Positions 50,838 through 59,459 of a stretch of 64,000 nt of DNA are shown piece by piece. The position numbers and the translations under genes were made by a program. The notes below the pieces were generated by a model. The model did no database searches. It had not been told where the DNA came from and was given only the letters and a program-made list of their open reading frames with translations. The stretch spans positions 78,265 through 142,264 of the forward strand of contig CAJTZY010000002.1 in assembly GCA_910584085.1 (NCBI GenBank), in the 5' to 3' direction. Within the stretch, counting starts at the first letter, position 1; every line of letters begins with the position of its first letter. Source of the DNA: an uncultured Bacilli bacterium (GTDB taxonomy: Bacteria > Bacillota_I > Bacilli_A > RF39 > UBA660).

Positions 50838-51398
50838 TCAATTAATTATATTATCAATTATTTTTAAATAATCTAATCTAGGATTAAATCCCTCTTTAAT
50901 TATATATGCTTTTTCTTCAAAATAGGATAGTGGAATTGAAACTCTAGTATTATTATCTATAAATGATATTAAATCATTAATAAATAATAGATATGTTTTA
51001 TTTAGTTTTACAAATCTTACTATAATAAATCCTATCCCATCACACTTATAAATTTTTTTTAAATGTTCTATTTGATGTTTGTGAATATTACTTAGTGGAA
51101 AACTTGTTAAACTCTTTGTTTCTTTTGCTTCAAAGTCAATGTATTTTCCTTTATAAACTCCATTGTAATCTGTAGTTGATGGAATTATGAAATGTGCCTC
51201 TTTAATTACTGCATCATTTCTTGATTTAAAATCTACTTTATTTACTGTTATTGGAGTTGGTTTTTTATGTATTACAGCAATATCACTATTTAGGTAGTAT
51301 GTGTTGGTATCATTTAAATCTTGCTCTAAATTCATACCACGATTTCCATATGTTTTTATGTTCTTAAATTCTCTTTTTATACCATTTGGATAATTCAT
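50838..51398 (-). CDS. recU: Holliday-junction resolvase RecU
   Basis: This 186-residue protein has a start 'NYPNGIK' and 'YGNRGMNLEQDLNDTNTYY', the nuclease core 'TDYNGVYKGKYIDFEAKET' (Asp, Glu, Lys of the PD-(D/E)XK fold) and 'IHKHQIEHLKKI'. It cuts four-way junctions in recombination and segregation. It lies just upstream of pbp1A on the same strand, as in other Bacillota. A perfect Spo0A box lies 87 bases upstream of its start. Confidence 0.94.
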   Translation of the reverse strand: MNYPNGIKREFKNIKTYGNRGMNLEQDLNDTNTYYLNSDIAVIHKKPTPITVNKVDFKSRNDAVIKEAHFIIPSTTDYNGVYKGKYIDFEAKETKSLTSFPLSNIHKHQIEHLKKIYKCDGIGFIIVRFVKLNKTYLLFINDLISFIDNNTRVSIPLSYFEEKAYIIKEGFNPRLDYLKIIDNIIN

Positions 51399-51464
51399 TA
51401 AACCACCCTATATAATTATACAATAAAAAATTGTTTTTTTCTACTTATAAATAATCTTTTTTCT

Positions 51465-51524
51465 TAAGTTATTTTTTATCTAGTTTTGTCGAATAGCAAT
51501 ATAGAAAAATTTAAAATGTGCTAA
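51465..51524 (+). repeat. 60-bp direct repeat with Spo0A box, left copy
   Basis: This segment is almost identical to 53019-53077. The first 36 bases match without change, and the rest differs at a few positions with one gap. It contains TTTGTCGAA at 51485-51493. In this copy the extended -10 sequence of the right copy is degraded. Confidence 0.9.
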
Positions 51525-51783
51525 AAAAAGTATTGACAATGTTGAATTACAAGGTTTATGATTAAAAATCATTTACTGATTAATTAAAAATCCATTACTA
51601 TTTATGTAACCTATAAGTATAATTTTTTAAGAAATGGACATTTACTTATACTAAAGATATCACATGAATACTATTATTTGATATATTTTTGTTAAAATAT
51701 CATTCCATATCATTAATTTTTTATGATTTTTTAAATACATTTAGTTAAATTTTAAAATAATAGTATTCTTTAATTTTAAATAA

Positions 51784-51813
51784 AGAAAAAGCAAGCCTCC
51801 ATTTAGAGCTTGC
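51784..51813 (-). terminator. Terminator of the 366-residue gene
   Basis: On the minus strand GCAAGCTC and GAGGCTTGC pair with one bulged base and are followed by TTTTTCTTT. Confidence 0.8.
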
Positions 51814-51847
51814 AAGTTATATCATTATAGGTATGTATTATTTGTAT

Positions 51848-52948
51848 TTACTTGTGATGCATTCCTTTATTAACATCAACATCATTAGAATTTCCAGGAT
51901 ATGATTGTTTGAATTTTTCATAAGAACTTAATATAATGTCATCAATATTACCATCTACATAAAATCTTTTTGCTAGAGTCATAATGGTATCAATAAATAC
52001 TTCTTTACCACCATTATATCTACATTGATCTACTATATAGTCTATATATTCTTTTATTTCTTTTGCACTTTCAGTTTCTTTTTTTCTTTTGTAATATTCT
52101 TGAAAACTAAAGAAATCTGTATCATCAGGTTTGGCAAGAGAATCAATATAATAATCATCAATAAATTTTACTTCCATACCTTCCAACTCTTCAAGAGATT
52201 GCTTCCCAAGTTTTTTTATCATTTTACCTAATGGTTCTAAGACATTACCAGAAAATGGTTTTTTTCCATAAAGTTGTACAAGATAACTTTTTTCATCAGA
52301 ACTGACTTCTATAGTGGGTATAAATTGATTAAATTCATTTATTTCAAATCTTGCTTTTTTAATTGTTCCTATTTTTATTTCATCTGTTTTTTCTTTTTTC
52401 TGTGTTAATATTTCCCAGGTTTTGTCAAAAGATCCTTTGTCAATACCTGTAACTTTGCCATTGTCTGGGTCTTGTTTTAAAGTGGCGCCTACAAATAAAA
52501 ATTGATGGCTGCTAGGACCCCAAGCATCTTTTATGCAAGTAGGAACAGAAATTATTTCATGTAGAACCTTGGCTACTTTTGTGCTTTTAACTTTAATTGC
52601 TATATTTCCATTAAAGTCAAATGGTTTTGTTGTTATCTCATACCCATAAGATTCAATTTTGTCAAATTGCCATGCAACACCATTTGAATCCCTTGGTACA
52701 TATTTATCTTCTTCGCTATTGAAAAAAATTGTTTCTCCAGGATTTGTTATGTAAGTAGATTCAACTAAGCCTTCTGAAGTAAGTGTATCAATTTTTTCAC
52801 CACCATTTGCCTTTAATATTGTCGTTTCGGAACTTTTTCTTCCTAATTTTGCTCTTGAAAAATCAATCGTTGATGTGTCCAACACATGGCATTCAATACC
52901 ATCCTCATTTAATATTATTTCATTTGTGTAATTTAATTCCAATTCCAT
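51848..52948 (-). CDS. Protein of unknown function within a repeat-flanked insertion
   Basis: This is a 366-residue soluble protein, acidic, with no signal peptide. The first ~190 residues look like a beta-rich domain ('YITNPGETIFFNSEEDKYVP', 'VAWQFDKIESYGYEI'). The C-terminal half is helical, with a His/Asn-rich end (NKGMHHK). GGAGGAAAA precedes the ATG at 52948. The gene has its own terminator and lies between direct copies of a 60-bp regulatory segment, which suggests it was acquired as a unit between recU and gpsB. No family or catalytic motif is recognised. Confidence 0.65.
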   Translation of the reverse strand: MELELNYTNEIILNEDGIECHVLDTSTIDFSRAKLGRKSSETTILKANGGEKIDTLTSEGLVESTYITNPGETIFFNSEEDKYVPRDSNGVAWQFDKIESYGYEITTKPFDFNGNIAIKVKSTKVAKVLHEIISVPTCIKDAWGPSSHQFLFVGATLKQDPDNGKVTGIDKGSFDKTWEILTQKKEKTDEIKIGTIKKARFEINEFNQFIPTIEVSSDEKSYLVQLYGKKPFSGNVLEPLGKMIKKLGKQSLEELEGMEVKFIDDYYIDSLAKPDDTDFFSFQEYYKRKKETESAKEIKEYIDYIVDQCRYNGGKEVFIDTIMTLAKRFYVDGNIDDIILSSYEKFKQSYPGNSNDVDVNKGMHHK

Positions 52949-53018
52949 ATTTTTCCTCCTAATTCAATTATACATCATTTTTTAAAAAAAGGCATTAAAT
53001 TGGGATAAAATTATGAAA

Positions 53019-53077
53019 TAAGTTATTTTTTATCTAGTTTTGTCGAATAGCAACATATAAAAGTTAAAATGTGTTAA
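53019..53077 (+). repeat. 60-bp direct repeat with Spo0A box, right copy
   Basis: Right copy of the segment at 51465-51524. It carries TTTGTCGAA at 53039-53047 and an intact extended -10 just at its end. Confidence 0.9.
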
Positions 53078-53080
53078 TAT
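53039..53080 (+). promoter_or_regulatory. Spo0A-box promoter of the 31-codon ORF
   Basis: The Spo0A box (53039-53047) is centred about 44 bases before the start expected from the extended -10 TGtTAATAT (53072-53080). A box at the -35 position is typical of Spo0A-activated sigma-A promoters. No good -35 hexamer is present, as expected for an activator-dependent promoter. Confidence 0.6.
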
Positions 53081-53100
53081 ATCTTCAAGGTAGGTGAACC

Positions 53101-53196
53101 ATGAATAATAATTCTCATATTGAAAATGTATTTAATAATATGCTAAATGATATAAGTTATATAAAACTAGCTACTTATGAGGTTAAAAGTAAGTAG
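53101..53196 (+). CDS. Small 31-residue protein, predicted Spo0A-controlled
   Basis: The peptide begins MNNNSHIENVFNNMLNDISY and ends KLATYEVKSK. It is polar, amphipathic and without a membrane segment. AGGTGA lies at a good distance before the ATG. It has its own promoter with a Spo0A box and its own terminator, whose stem contains the last codons and the stop. The whole transcript would be only about 115 nt. It could be a regulatory peptide of the size class of Sda-like proteins, but no similarity to a known one is seen. A dual-function or non-coding RNA is an alternative. Confidence 0.5.
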   Translation: MNNNSHIENVFNNMLNDISYIKLATYEVKSK

Positions 53197-53202
53197 TTTT
53201 TT
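53165..53202 (+). terminator. Terminator overlapping the small ORF end
   Basis: AACTA-gc-TACTT (53165-53176) pairs with AAGTA-ag-TAGTT (53187-53198), then T. The stem includes the coding end. Confidence 0.75.
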
Positions 53203-53203
53203 A

Positions 53204-53232
53204 TTGACAAAATATATTTTTTTTGAGATAAT
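53204..53232 (+). promoter_or_regulatory. gpsB promoter
   Basis: TTGACA (53204-53209), 17 bases, GATAAT (53227-53232), directly after the small-ORF terminator. Confidence 0.75.
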
Positions 53233-53260
53233 TACATTGGATAAAAGTGAGGTGGATGAC

Positions 53261-53587
53261 ATGGATCAAAGTCGTTTATATTTGACTAGTCATGATATTT
53301 TAGAAAAAGAATTTAAAATAGATACAAGAGGGTATCGTCCACAAGAAGTAGATAAGTTTCTAGATTTAATCATTAAAGATTATGAAGAGATGAATTCTAT
53401 AATTCGTGATTTAGAAAGAGAAAAAAAACAACTTGTTGAGGATAATATTGGACTTAAACAAGAAGTTAGAAATCTAAAAACAAAGATAGAAGTACTTTCT
53501 GAAAATGAAGTAAGTGGAAGTGGTTCTAATGTGGATGTTTTAAGAAGAATTTCTAAATTAGAAAAAATAATTTATGGTAAAGAATAG
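53261..53587 (+). CDS. gpsB: GpsB, DivIVA-family cell-division/wall regulator
   Basis: This 108-residue protein has the N-terminal DivIVA/GpsB domain: 'LTSHDILEKEFKIDTRGYRPQEVDKFLDL' pattern with the membrane-facing loop 'TRGYRP'. A coiled coil follows (~45-85) and a short C-terminal oligomerisation helix ends 'RRISKLEKIIYGKE'. GpsB links bifunctional PBPs with the division machinery. The ATG at 53261 follows GAGGTGG; the longer frame begins before the promoter -10. It neighbours recU/pbp1A and rnpB, the order found in B. subtilis. Confidence 0.93.
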   Translation: MDQSRLYLTSHDILEKEFKIDTRGYRPQEVDKFLDLIIKDYEEMNSIIRDLEREKKQLVEDNIGLKQEVRNLKTKIEVLSENEVSGSGSNVDVLRRISKLEKIIYGKE

Positions 53588-53940
53588 TATTTTGACAAAT
53601 GCTGCATTTTTATAATGTAGAGGAAAGTCCATGCTCACATAGTCTGAGATGACTATAGTGATCGCGCTAGGGGAAAAAATAACCCTAGGTAGCATTTCTA
53701 ATTTGCTAACGGCTCTGAAATAACCTAAGTCATTGATATGGTTAAATTAAGTATAAAAGTGCCAAAGTGACGAACATATCAGAAATGATTAAGTGGAACG
53801 TGGTAAACCCCGCGAGTGAGAAACCCAAATTTGGTAGGGGAACCTTGATAGGGAATAGAACTGATTCGAGGACTGGAAACAGTAGATAAATATTTGTCGC
53901 TTCAATTGAAGAACAGAACATGGCTTATAAAATATTATTT
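53583..53940 (+). ncRNA. rnpB: RNase P RNA (Bacillus-type)
   Basis: This is the catalytic RNA that matures tRNA 5' ends. Conserved blocks are present: GAGGAAAGTCCATGCTC near the 5' end, AAAGTGACGAA, 'GTGGAACGTGGTAAACCCC', 'GAGAAACCCAAATTTGGTAG' and ACAGAACATGGCTTA near the 3' end. The terminal P1 helix is formed by AATAGTATTTT (53583-53593) and AAAATATTATT (53929-53939), followed by a long T run as terminator. P1 begins inside the gpsB stop codon, so RNA gene and protein gene overlap. The block order fits the type B form of Bacilli. Confidence 0.95.
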
Positions 53941-53964
53941 TTTTTTTTAGAACTGAGGGAATTT

Positions 53965-54471
53965 ATGAAGGAAATAGGAGAAAAATTAAAAGAGGCTAGA
54001 GAATCTATGGATATTACCATTGAAGAAGCTGCTCAAGATTTAAAACTTAGACCATCACAAATAGAAAATATAGAAGAAGGAAATAAGGATGCTTTTAAAG
54101 ATATATTTTATCTTAAAATGTTTATAAAGAATTATTCTAAATATTTAGGGCTTGATTATGATGAGATGGTAGAGGAATTTAATGAATTTTTATTTGACTT
54201 TACTTCTAAAATATCACTAGATGATATTAAAGCTGCAGAAAAGGAGCAAAGAAAAAAAGAAAAAAAATTAAAGACTGTAAAGATTGCTTCTCCTTATACT
54301 GCTTTGAAAAAACAACAATATACTGTACCTAGAATTTTAATAATAGCTGGTATAGTAGTATTTTTAGTTATAATAGTATATATATTGGTTTTAGTATTTA
54401 CAAAGGATGATGAAGAAATATCAAATACTATAGTAAATAATGAAGGGGTTGTATATCATGAATTTGCCTAA
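53965..54471 (+). CDS. RodZ/YmfM-like helix-turn-helix membrane protein
   Basis: This is a 168-residue protein. The N-terminal HTH_25 domain ('IGEKLKEARESMDITIEEAA', 'RPSQIENIEEGN') is followed by a Lys-rich linker, one membrane helix (~122-145) and a short extracellular end. This is a shortened RodZ, which ties MreB filaments to the membrane to set cell shape. The ATG at 53965 is used because the earlier ATG lies within rnpB. The downstream pgsA gene overlaps its end, as in the ymfM-pgsA pair of B. subtilis. Confidence 0.8.
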   Translation: MKEIGEKLKEARESMDITIEEAAQDLKLRPSQIENIEEGNKDAFKDIFYLKMFIKNYSKYLGLDYDEMVEEFNEFLFDFTSKISLDDIKAAEKEQRKKEKKLKTVKIASPYTALKKQQYTVPRILIIAGIVVFLVIIVYILVLVFTKDDEEISNTIVNNEGVVYHEFA

Positions 54472-55060
54472 TAAGTTAACAATTAGTAGAATAATACTTT
54501 CTATATTAATTATAATTTTATTAATTGGTGGAAATTATATAACATCTATAATTGGAATAGAAATACCTAAAATATTTGTTAATGAAGCTATTGTTGTTGA
54601 TTTAAAATATATATTAGCTGGTATATTATTTATAATAGCATCTATAACAGACTTTTTGGACGGATATATTGCTCGTAAGAAAAATTTAATTACTAATTTT
54701 GGTAAATTGGTGGATGCAATTGCAGATAAAATACTAGTGAATTCTGTACTTATAATATTATCTGCTCAAGGATTTATACACCCTATAATACCAGTTATAA
54801 TAATTATTAGGGATAGTATAGTTAATTCAATTAAAATGCTTGCCGCAAGTAATGGAAAGGTTGTTGCTGCAATAAATTTAGGAAAGGTTAAAACAGCATG
54901 TCTTATGGTAGGAATAGTGCTTACATTATTCTATAATTTACCATTTGAATTATGGAATATATCAGTTGCAAAGGTATTATTATTTGTAGCTACTATTCTT
55001 TCTGTAATATCTGGAATACAATATTTTTCACTAAATAAGCATTTGATAAAAGATAAATAA
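54458..55060 (+). CDS. pgsA: CDP-diacylglycerol-glycerol-3-phosphate phosphatidyltransferase
   Basis: This is a 200-residue membrane enzyme that makes phosphatidylglycerol phosphate, the first step to phosphatidylglycerol. The CDP-alcohol phosphotransferase motif D-G-x2-A-R-x8-G-x3-D-x3-D is complete in 'DGYIARKKNLITNFGKLVDA' and the following IADK. Several membrane helices are present. The ATG at 54458 follows AGGGG; the gene overlaps the rodZ-like gene by 14 bases. Confidence 0.94.
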   Translation: MNLPNKLTISRIILSILIIILLIGGNYITSIIGIEIPKIFVNEAIVVDLKYILAGILFIIASITDFLDGYIARKKNLITNFGKLVDAIADKILVNSVLIILSAQGFIHPIIPVIIIIRDSIVNSIKMLAASNGKVVAAINLGKVKTACLMVGIVLTLFYNLPFELWNISVAKVLLFVATILSVISGIQYFSLNKHLIKDK

Positions 55061-55064
55061 TAAG

Positions 55065-55092
55065 CTTGCGAAAATCTATTTTGCAAGTTTTC
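55065..55092 (+). terminator. Terminator after pgsA
   Basis: CTTGC-g-AAAA (55065-55074) with TTTT-GCAAG (55079-55087) and a T-rich tail. Confidence 0.75.
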
Positions 55093-55112
55093 TAATATAT
55101 AGTGGTGATTAT

Positions 55113-56093
<981 letters not shown>

Positions 56094-56111
56094 CAAAATA
56101 TTAAAAAGTTG

Positions 56112-56140
56112 TTGACAAAATGATTAAAATTTGATATATT
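56112..56140 (+). promoter_or_regulatory. Strong sigma-A promoter
   Basis: TTGACA (56112-56117), 17 bases, TATATT (56135-56140). It would give a very short leader containing a GC-rich run, CCGGCGGGGGG. Confidence 0.8.
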
Positions 56141-56163
56141 ATAGCTCCGGCGGGGGGATTAAT

Positions 56164-56874
56164 ATGTATTTATATGAAAAAAAAGATGACAAAATATTGG
56201 TTCATACACTAGAACCAGACAAAGAGGCAATCTATGATTATAAGACATCAAAGATTAAAAAAATACCCTTTGAAAAGAGAGTAGTAGATGTTAACGCAAA
56301 TATCTTATACAAATCTGCAAATAATTTGGAAAAAGCTACTAATACCATTGAATATTCTAGTATAGTTTTCTACTCATATGATAGGGATTTTAATGATTCT
56401 GAATATTCTAAAATAATATCTCGTGATGAAAAAAATGTTGAAAGAATTTATGATCAATATATGAGTTTTCTAGAAGATTACTATGAAAGTTGTGAGACTT
56501 CAGGAAAATTATTAGAAGTATTACATACACGAGAAGATTTTTTCAAATATATTATTTTGACAAATCCTAAATATAAATATAAAAAGAATTATTATGATGA
56601 ATATGTAATGGAAGATATTATTTGTGTACCACGTTCTTTATTTGTCTTAGAAAAATTCTTTGCTGGTGAGTATGATCAGTTAAATGCATCAGATTTAAAA
56701 AAATTATTAGAATTATTTAAATATCTTGGTGTAAAAGAAGAAATTGATTATCCTACTTTGAAAAAAACAGAAGATGTATTATTAGTACCAAAAAAATCAT
56801 TAACTAAACCAATTGATATTAAAGTACATAAATCAGAAAAAGTATTAAGTTTAATAAATAAAAATAGAGTATAA
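56164..56874 (+). CDS. Protein of unknown function with G-rich ribosome site
   Basis: This is a 236-residue soluble protein rich in Lys, Tyr and Glu, with no signal peptide. It has a beta-rich N-terminus ('MYLYEKKDDKILVHTLEPDK'), a helical middle ('IYDQYMSFLEDYYESCE') and a C-terminal helical part with 'GEYDQLNASDLKKLLELFKYLG'. The start follows GGCGGGGGGATT, a six-G run unusual for this AT-rich genome, under a consensus promoter only ~17 bases upstream of the predicted RNA start region. No family is recognised. Confidence 0.65.
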   Translation: MYLYEKKDDKILVHTLEPDKEAIYDYKTSKIKKIPFEKRVVDVNANILYKSANNLEKATNTIEYSSIVFYSYDRDFNDSEYSKIISRDEKNVERIYDQYMSFLEDYYESCETSGKLLEVLHTREDFFKYIILTNPKYKYKKNYYDEYVMEDIICVPRSLFVLEKFFAGEYDQLNASDLKKLLELFKYLGVKEEIDYPTLKKTEDVLLVPKKSLTKPIDIKVHKSEKVLSLINKNRV

Positions 56875-56877
56875 TAA

Positions 56878-56899
56878 AAAAGTCAATTGACTTTTAAAC
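56878..56899. terminator. Bidirectional terminator between the unknown gene and sigK
   Basis: AAAAGTCAATTGACTTTT is a near-perfect palindrome with A and T runs; it serves both convergent genes. Confidence 0.75.
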
Positions 56900-57589
56900 A
56901 TCGCTATTATGTTTTAAAAATTCACGGAGTATTTTAGTTAATGCTCTTTTTTCTATTCTCGATACATAACTTCTAGAAATTCCAAGTTTTTTCGCAATCT
57001 CTTTTTGAGTTATTTCATCATTATCATCTAGTCCATATCTATATGTTAGTATTTCTTTTTCTCTATCATTTAAAACATTTAAGTATTTTTTTAAATCTGT
57101 TATATTATCTTCTTTATGAAGATCGAGTGCAAAATCGGGTGTAGGGGTTTTTAGTATATCTAAAATTGTAATTTCATTTCCTTCTTTATCAAATCCAACA
57201 GATTCGTTTATACTTATATCTTTGGATCTTTTTTTATTATTTCTAAAGTGCATTAATACTTCGTTTTCTATACATCGAGCTGCATATGTGGTAAGCCTAG
57301 TGTTGTTCTTTTTAGAGTAACTATCAACCCCTTTAATAAGTCCAATAGTACCTATACTTATTAAATCATCTGTATCTTCATTTTTATTATCATATTTTTT
57401 TACTATGTGGGCTACCAATCTTAAATTATGTTCTATAAGTTTACTTCTTGCCTCTTTATCTCCAAGTAAAGCCTTATCTACATAAATATCTTCTTCTTCC
57501 TTAGACAATGGTTCGGGAAAACTATTATTTGAGTATGCTGCACTAAATATATAAAAATCTTTAAATAAATTTTTAATGAAATTAAACAT
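56894..57589 (-). CDS. sigK: Sporulation sigma factor SigK-like
   Basis: This is a 231-residue sigma-70 family factor. It has a short hydrophobic pro-like N-terminus (MFNFIKNLFKDFYIFSAAYS) and 'NNSFPEPLSKEEE'. Region 2 has 'HNLRLVAHIVKKYDNKNEDTDD' followed by 'LISIGTIGLIKGVDSY' and 'TYAARCIENEVLMHFR'. Region 4 has 'LNDREKEILTYRYGL' and 'EIAKKLGISRSYVSRIEKRA'. The pattern, including 'DKEGNEITILDIL', follows B. subtilis SigK, the late mother-cell factor. The ATG at 57589 follows GAGGTG. The gene is intact, with no skin-type interruption. With spo0A it argues for a spore-forming lineage. Confidence 0.92.
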   Translation of the reverse strand: MFNFIKNLFKDFYIFSAAYSNNSFPEPLSKEEEDIYVDKALLGDKEARSKLIEHNLRLVAHIVKKYDNKNEDTDDLISIGTIGLIKGVDSYSKKNNTRLTTYAARCIENEVLMHFRNNKKRSKDISINESVGFDKEGNEITILDILKTPTPDFALDLHKEDNITDLKKYLNVLNDREKEILTYRYGLDDNDEITQKEIAKKLGISRSYVSRIEKRALTKILREFLKHNSDV

Positions 57590-57713
57590 AAAACACCTCA
57601 AAATAATATATGCTTTACATATTTTGTCCTATGTCATGTAAAGTTTATTTCATTATTTAAATAATATATTGTATAAAATTTATAAATTCGTTAAAATTAA
57701 ATTAGGTGATTGT

Positions 57714-58157
57714 ATGTCTATGAGTAAATTAATATATAATAGTGAACAATATTTGAAAGATGCGATTAATAATGGAATAAATGGTGAGGCTATAAATTCT
57801 ACATTAAGTGAAATTATAGACGTGTCAGATATTAAAGGTGAAACACCAAAACAGTTTGGAAAAACTTTGTCAACAATAGTATATATGAAAAAAGATATTA
57901 ATGAACCTGTTAATTATGAGTATATATCAAATATGGTTAAAGCGAATGGAAAAAAAATAAAAAGTGCCCTTATAAATGGTATTACTCCAAATGAGGTAGC
58001 AGTATCTTTAAATGATATGACAAATAATATGAATAAGAGGTCAAAAAAACAATTAGAGTTTATGGTAAAATTGATATCTAAAATGAAGAAAAGAGAACTT
58101 GTATTAAGTAGACAGAAACAAAATGAAAAATCATATCAAAAAATTTTAACACAATAA
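57714..58157 (+). CDS. Small helical protein of unknown function
   Basis: This is a 147-residue, Lys/Asn/Ser-rich protein without membrane segments and probably helical. It contains repeated-looking pieces 'NGINGEAINSTLSEI' and 'NGITPNEVAVSLNDM', which may be two copies of a short helical motif. The ATG at 57714 follows GGTGATTGT. It lies upstream of two other genes of unknown function. No family is recognised. Confidence 0.6.
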   Translation: MSMSKLIYNSEQYLKDAINNGINGEAINSTLSEIIDVSDIKGETPKQFGKTLSTIVYMKKDINEPVNYEYISNMVKANGKKIKSALINGITPNEVAVSLNDMTNNMNKRSKKQLEFMVKLISKMKKRELVLSRQKQNEKSYQKILTQ

Positions 58158-58178
58158 GAGGAAAGTGAATTTGTATAG

Positions 58179-59459
58179 ATGAATGAGGATTTAATAAAGG
58201 TAAAGGATAAATATGGGGAAGAAATGATGCATTTATGTAGGAGATTATTTCCTACGTTATTAGAAACACCAGGTTTACTCTTTAGTCTATTGGAATCAAA
58301 ATTTAATTATTCAAAAACTTTGTGTAAAGATATAATAGAAAATGATTTGGAAGATGAATTTAAAAATTATATTTATGGTTTAACAAATATAGAAATAAAA
58401 GAAGTAGTTACAGATAAAACTCCATCAGAATTACTAAGTTTAGCCGGATATCAACTTTTTATTTGTGAGACAAATGAAGATATAGAAAAGTTTAAGAGAT
58501 ATTATGCTGATAATGAAAGAATTTGTACATTTAGTGAGAATAGACTTAATAGATGTCATGTTTTCTTTGCGGTTAAAAATAATGTAGATGACATAAGAAG
58601 AGAAAGTTTTACAAATCCAAGGAGAGAAGATGAATATGGCACTTCTGTTATAAGTATTCAGTTTACAAAGGGAAAACTTAATACATTATCTATTAAAAAT
58701 AGATATAATCAAACAGTAAATAATCCAGATGCTACATTTTCAAATAACTTAGATAATATAATACCGGGTTTAACTTATTCCTTTAATAAATATTATAATT
58801 TAAACATAAACAAAAATAGTTCAAATGGATTTACACTTACAGATTATAATTATGTAAGAGCTCATGATGGAAAATATTATAAATATAATTATAAAATAGG
58901 TGATATATATTATTGCCCTAAAAATATAATAATAGATAAATTTAATGTAGTAAGAGATTATGAAGCAACTGAAAGGTATATTGTAATGGACTACTTTATA
59001 TTAGATTTACAAAATAAAAAAATAAGTTTATATGATAAAAATAAATCTGATAGTTTTCTTGATGGATTATCTAATATTGATAAGATTAGTGTAGTTAGAT
59101 CAAAGGAAACTGGTAATAGGATATTAAATATTAAATCAGGGGATAATAATATAATAATAGAACTTGATAAGTATAATAGAATAATACACTATACTAATAA
59201 ATTAATTGAAAATATAGGAGATAATTTTTTATATTGGAATAATACTTTGACTGGTATTGATGCTCCAAATTTAACAAAAGTAGGATCATATTTTTTGGAG
59301 CGTAATAATTCATTAATAGAGTTTAATGCTCCAGTAAGACAATTTGGGAGTGGTTTTTTATCAATTAATTCAAGAAAAAGTGAAATTTTATCGCAAATAA
59401 ATAATAGACAAGTAGAGGTAAATAGTGATGAGAAAACTGAAAATTATAGATATAAATAA
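58179..59459 (+). CDS. Unknown protein with LRR-like C-terminal end
   Basis: This 426-residue protein has a helical N-terminus ('MMHLCRRLFPTLLETPGLLF', 'SKFNYSKTLCKDI') and a long middle region rich in Asn, Tyr and Asp with beta-type spacing. Its last ~60 residues repeat 'NFLYWNNTL..IDAPNLTKVG' and 'YFLERNNSLIEFNAPVRQFG', like short leucine-rich repeats. No signal peptide is seen, and the ribosome site is weak and distant. The next gene starts inside its end. Function is unknown. Confidence 0.6.
   Translation: MNEDLIKVKDKYGEEMMHLCRRLFPTLLETPGLLFSLLESKFNYSKTLCKDIIENDLEDEFKNYIYGLTNIEIKEVVTDKTPSELLSLAGYQLFICETNEDIEKFKRYYADNERICTFSENRLNRCHVFFAVKNNVDDIRRESFTNPRREDEYGTSVISIQFTKGKLNTLSIKNRYNQTVNNPDATFSNNLDNIIPGLTYSFNKYYNLNINKNSSNGFTLTDYNYVRAHDGKYYKYNYKIGDIYYCPKNIIIDKFNVVRDYEATERYIVMDYFILDLQNKKISLYDKNKSDSFLDGLSNIDKISVVRSKETGNRILNIKSGDNNIIIELDKYNRIIHYTNKLIENIGDNFLYWNNTLTGIDAPNLTKVGSYFLERNNSLIEFNAPVRQFGSGFLSINSRKSEILSQINNRQVEVNSDEKTENYRYK

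Larger units (their letters stand above)
51399..51847. other. Intergenic interval carrying the left copy of a 60-bp repeat
   Basis: No gene is seen. It holds the recU upstream region with the repeat at 51465-51524 and its Spo0A box. AT-rich DNA without obvious features follows, then the terminator of the minus-strand gene at 51784-51813. Confidence 0.6.

Noticed and set aside
53893..53905. Possible Spo0A box TTTGTCGCT
   Set aside because: It lies inside the RNase P RNA and departs from the consensus at the last positions.
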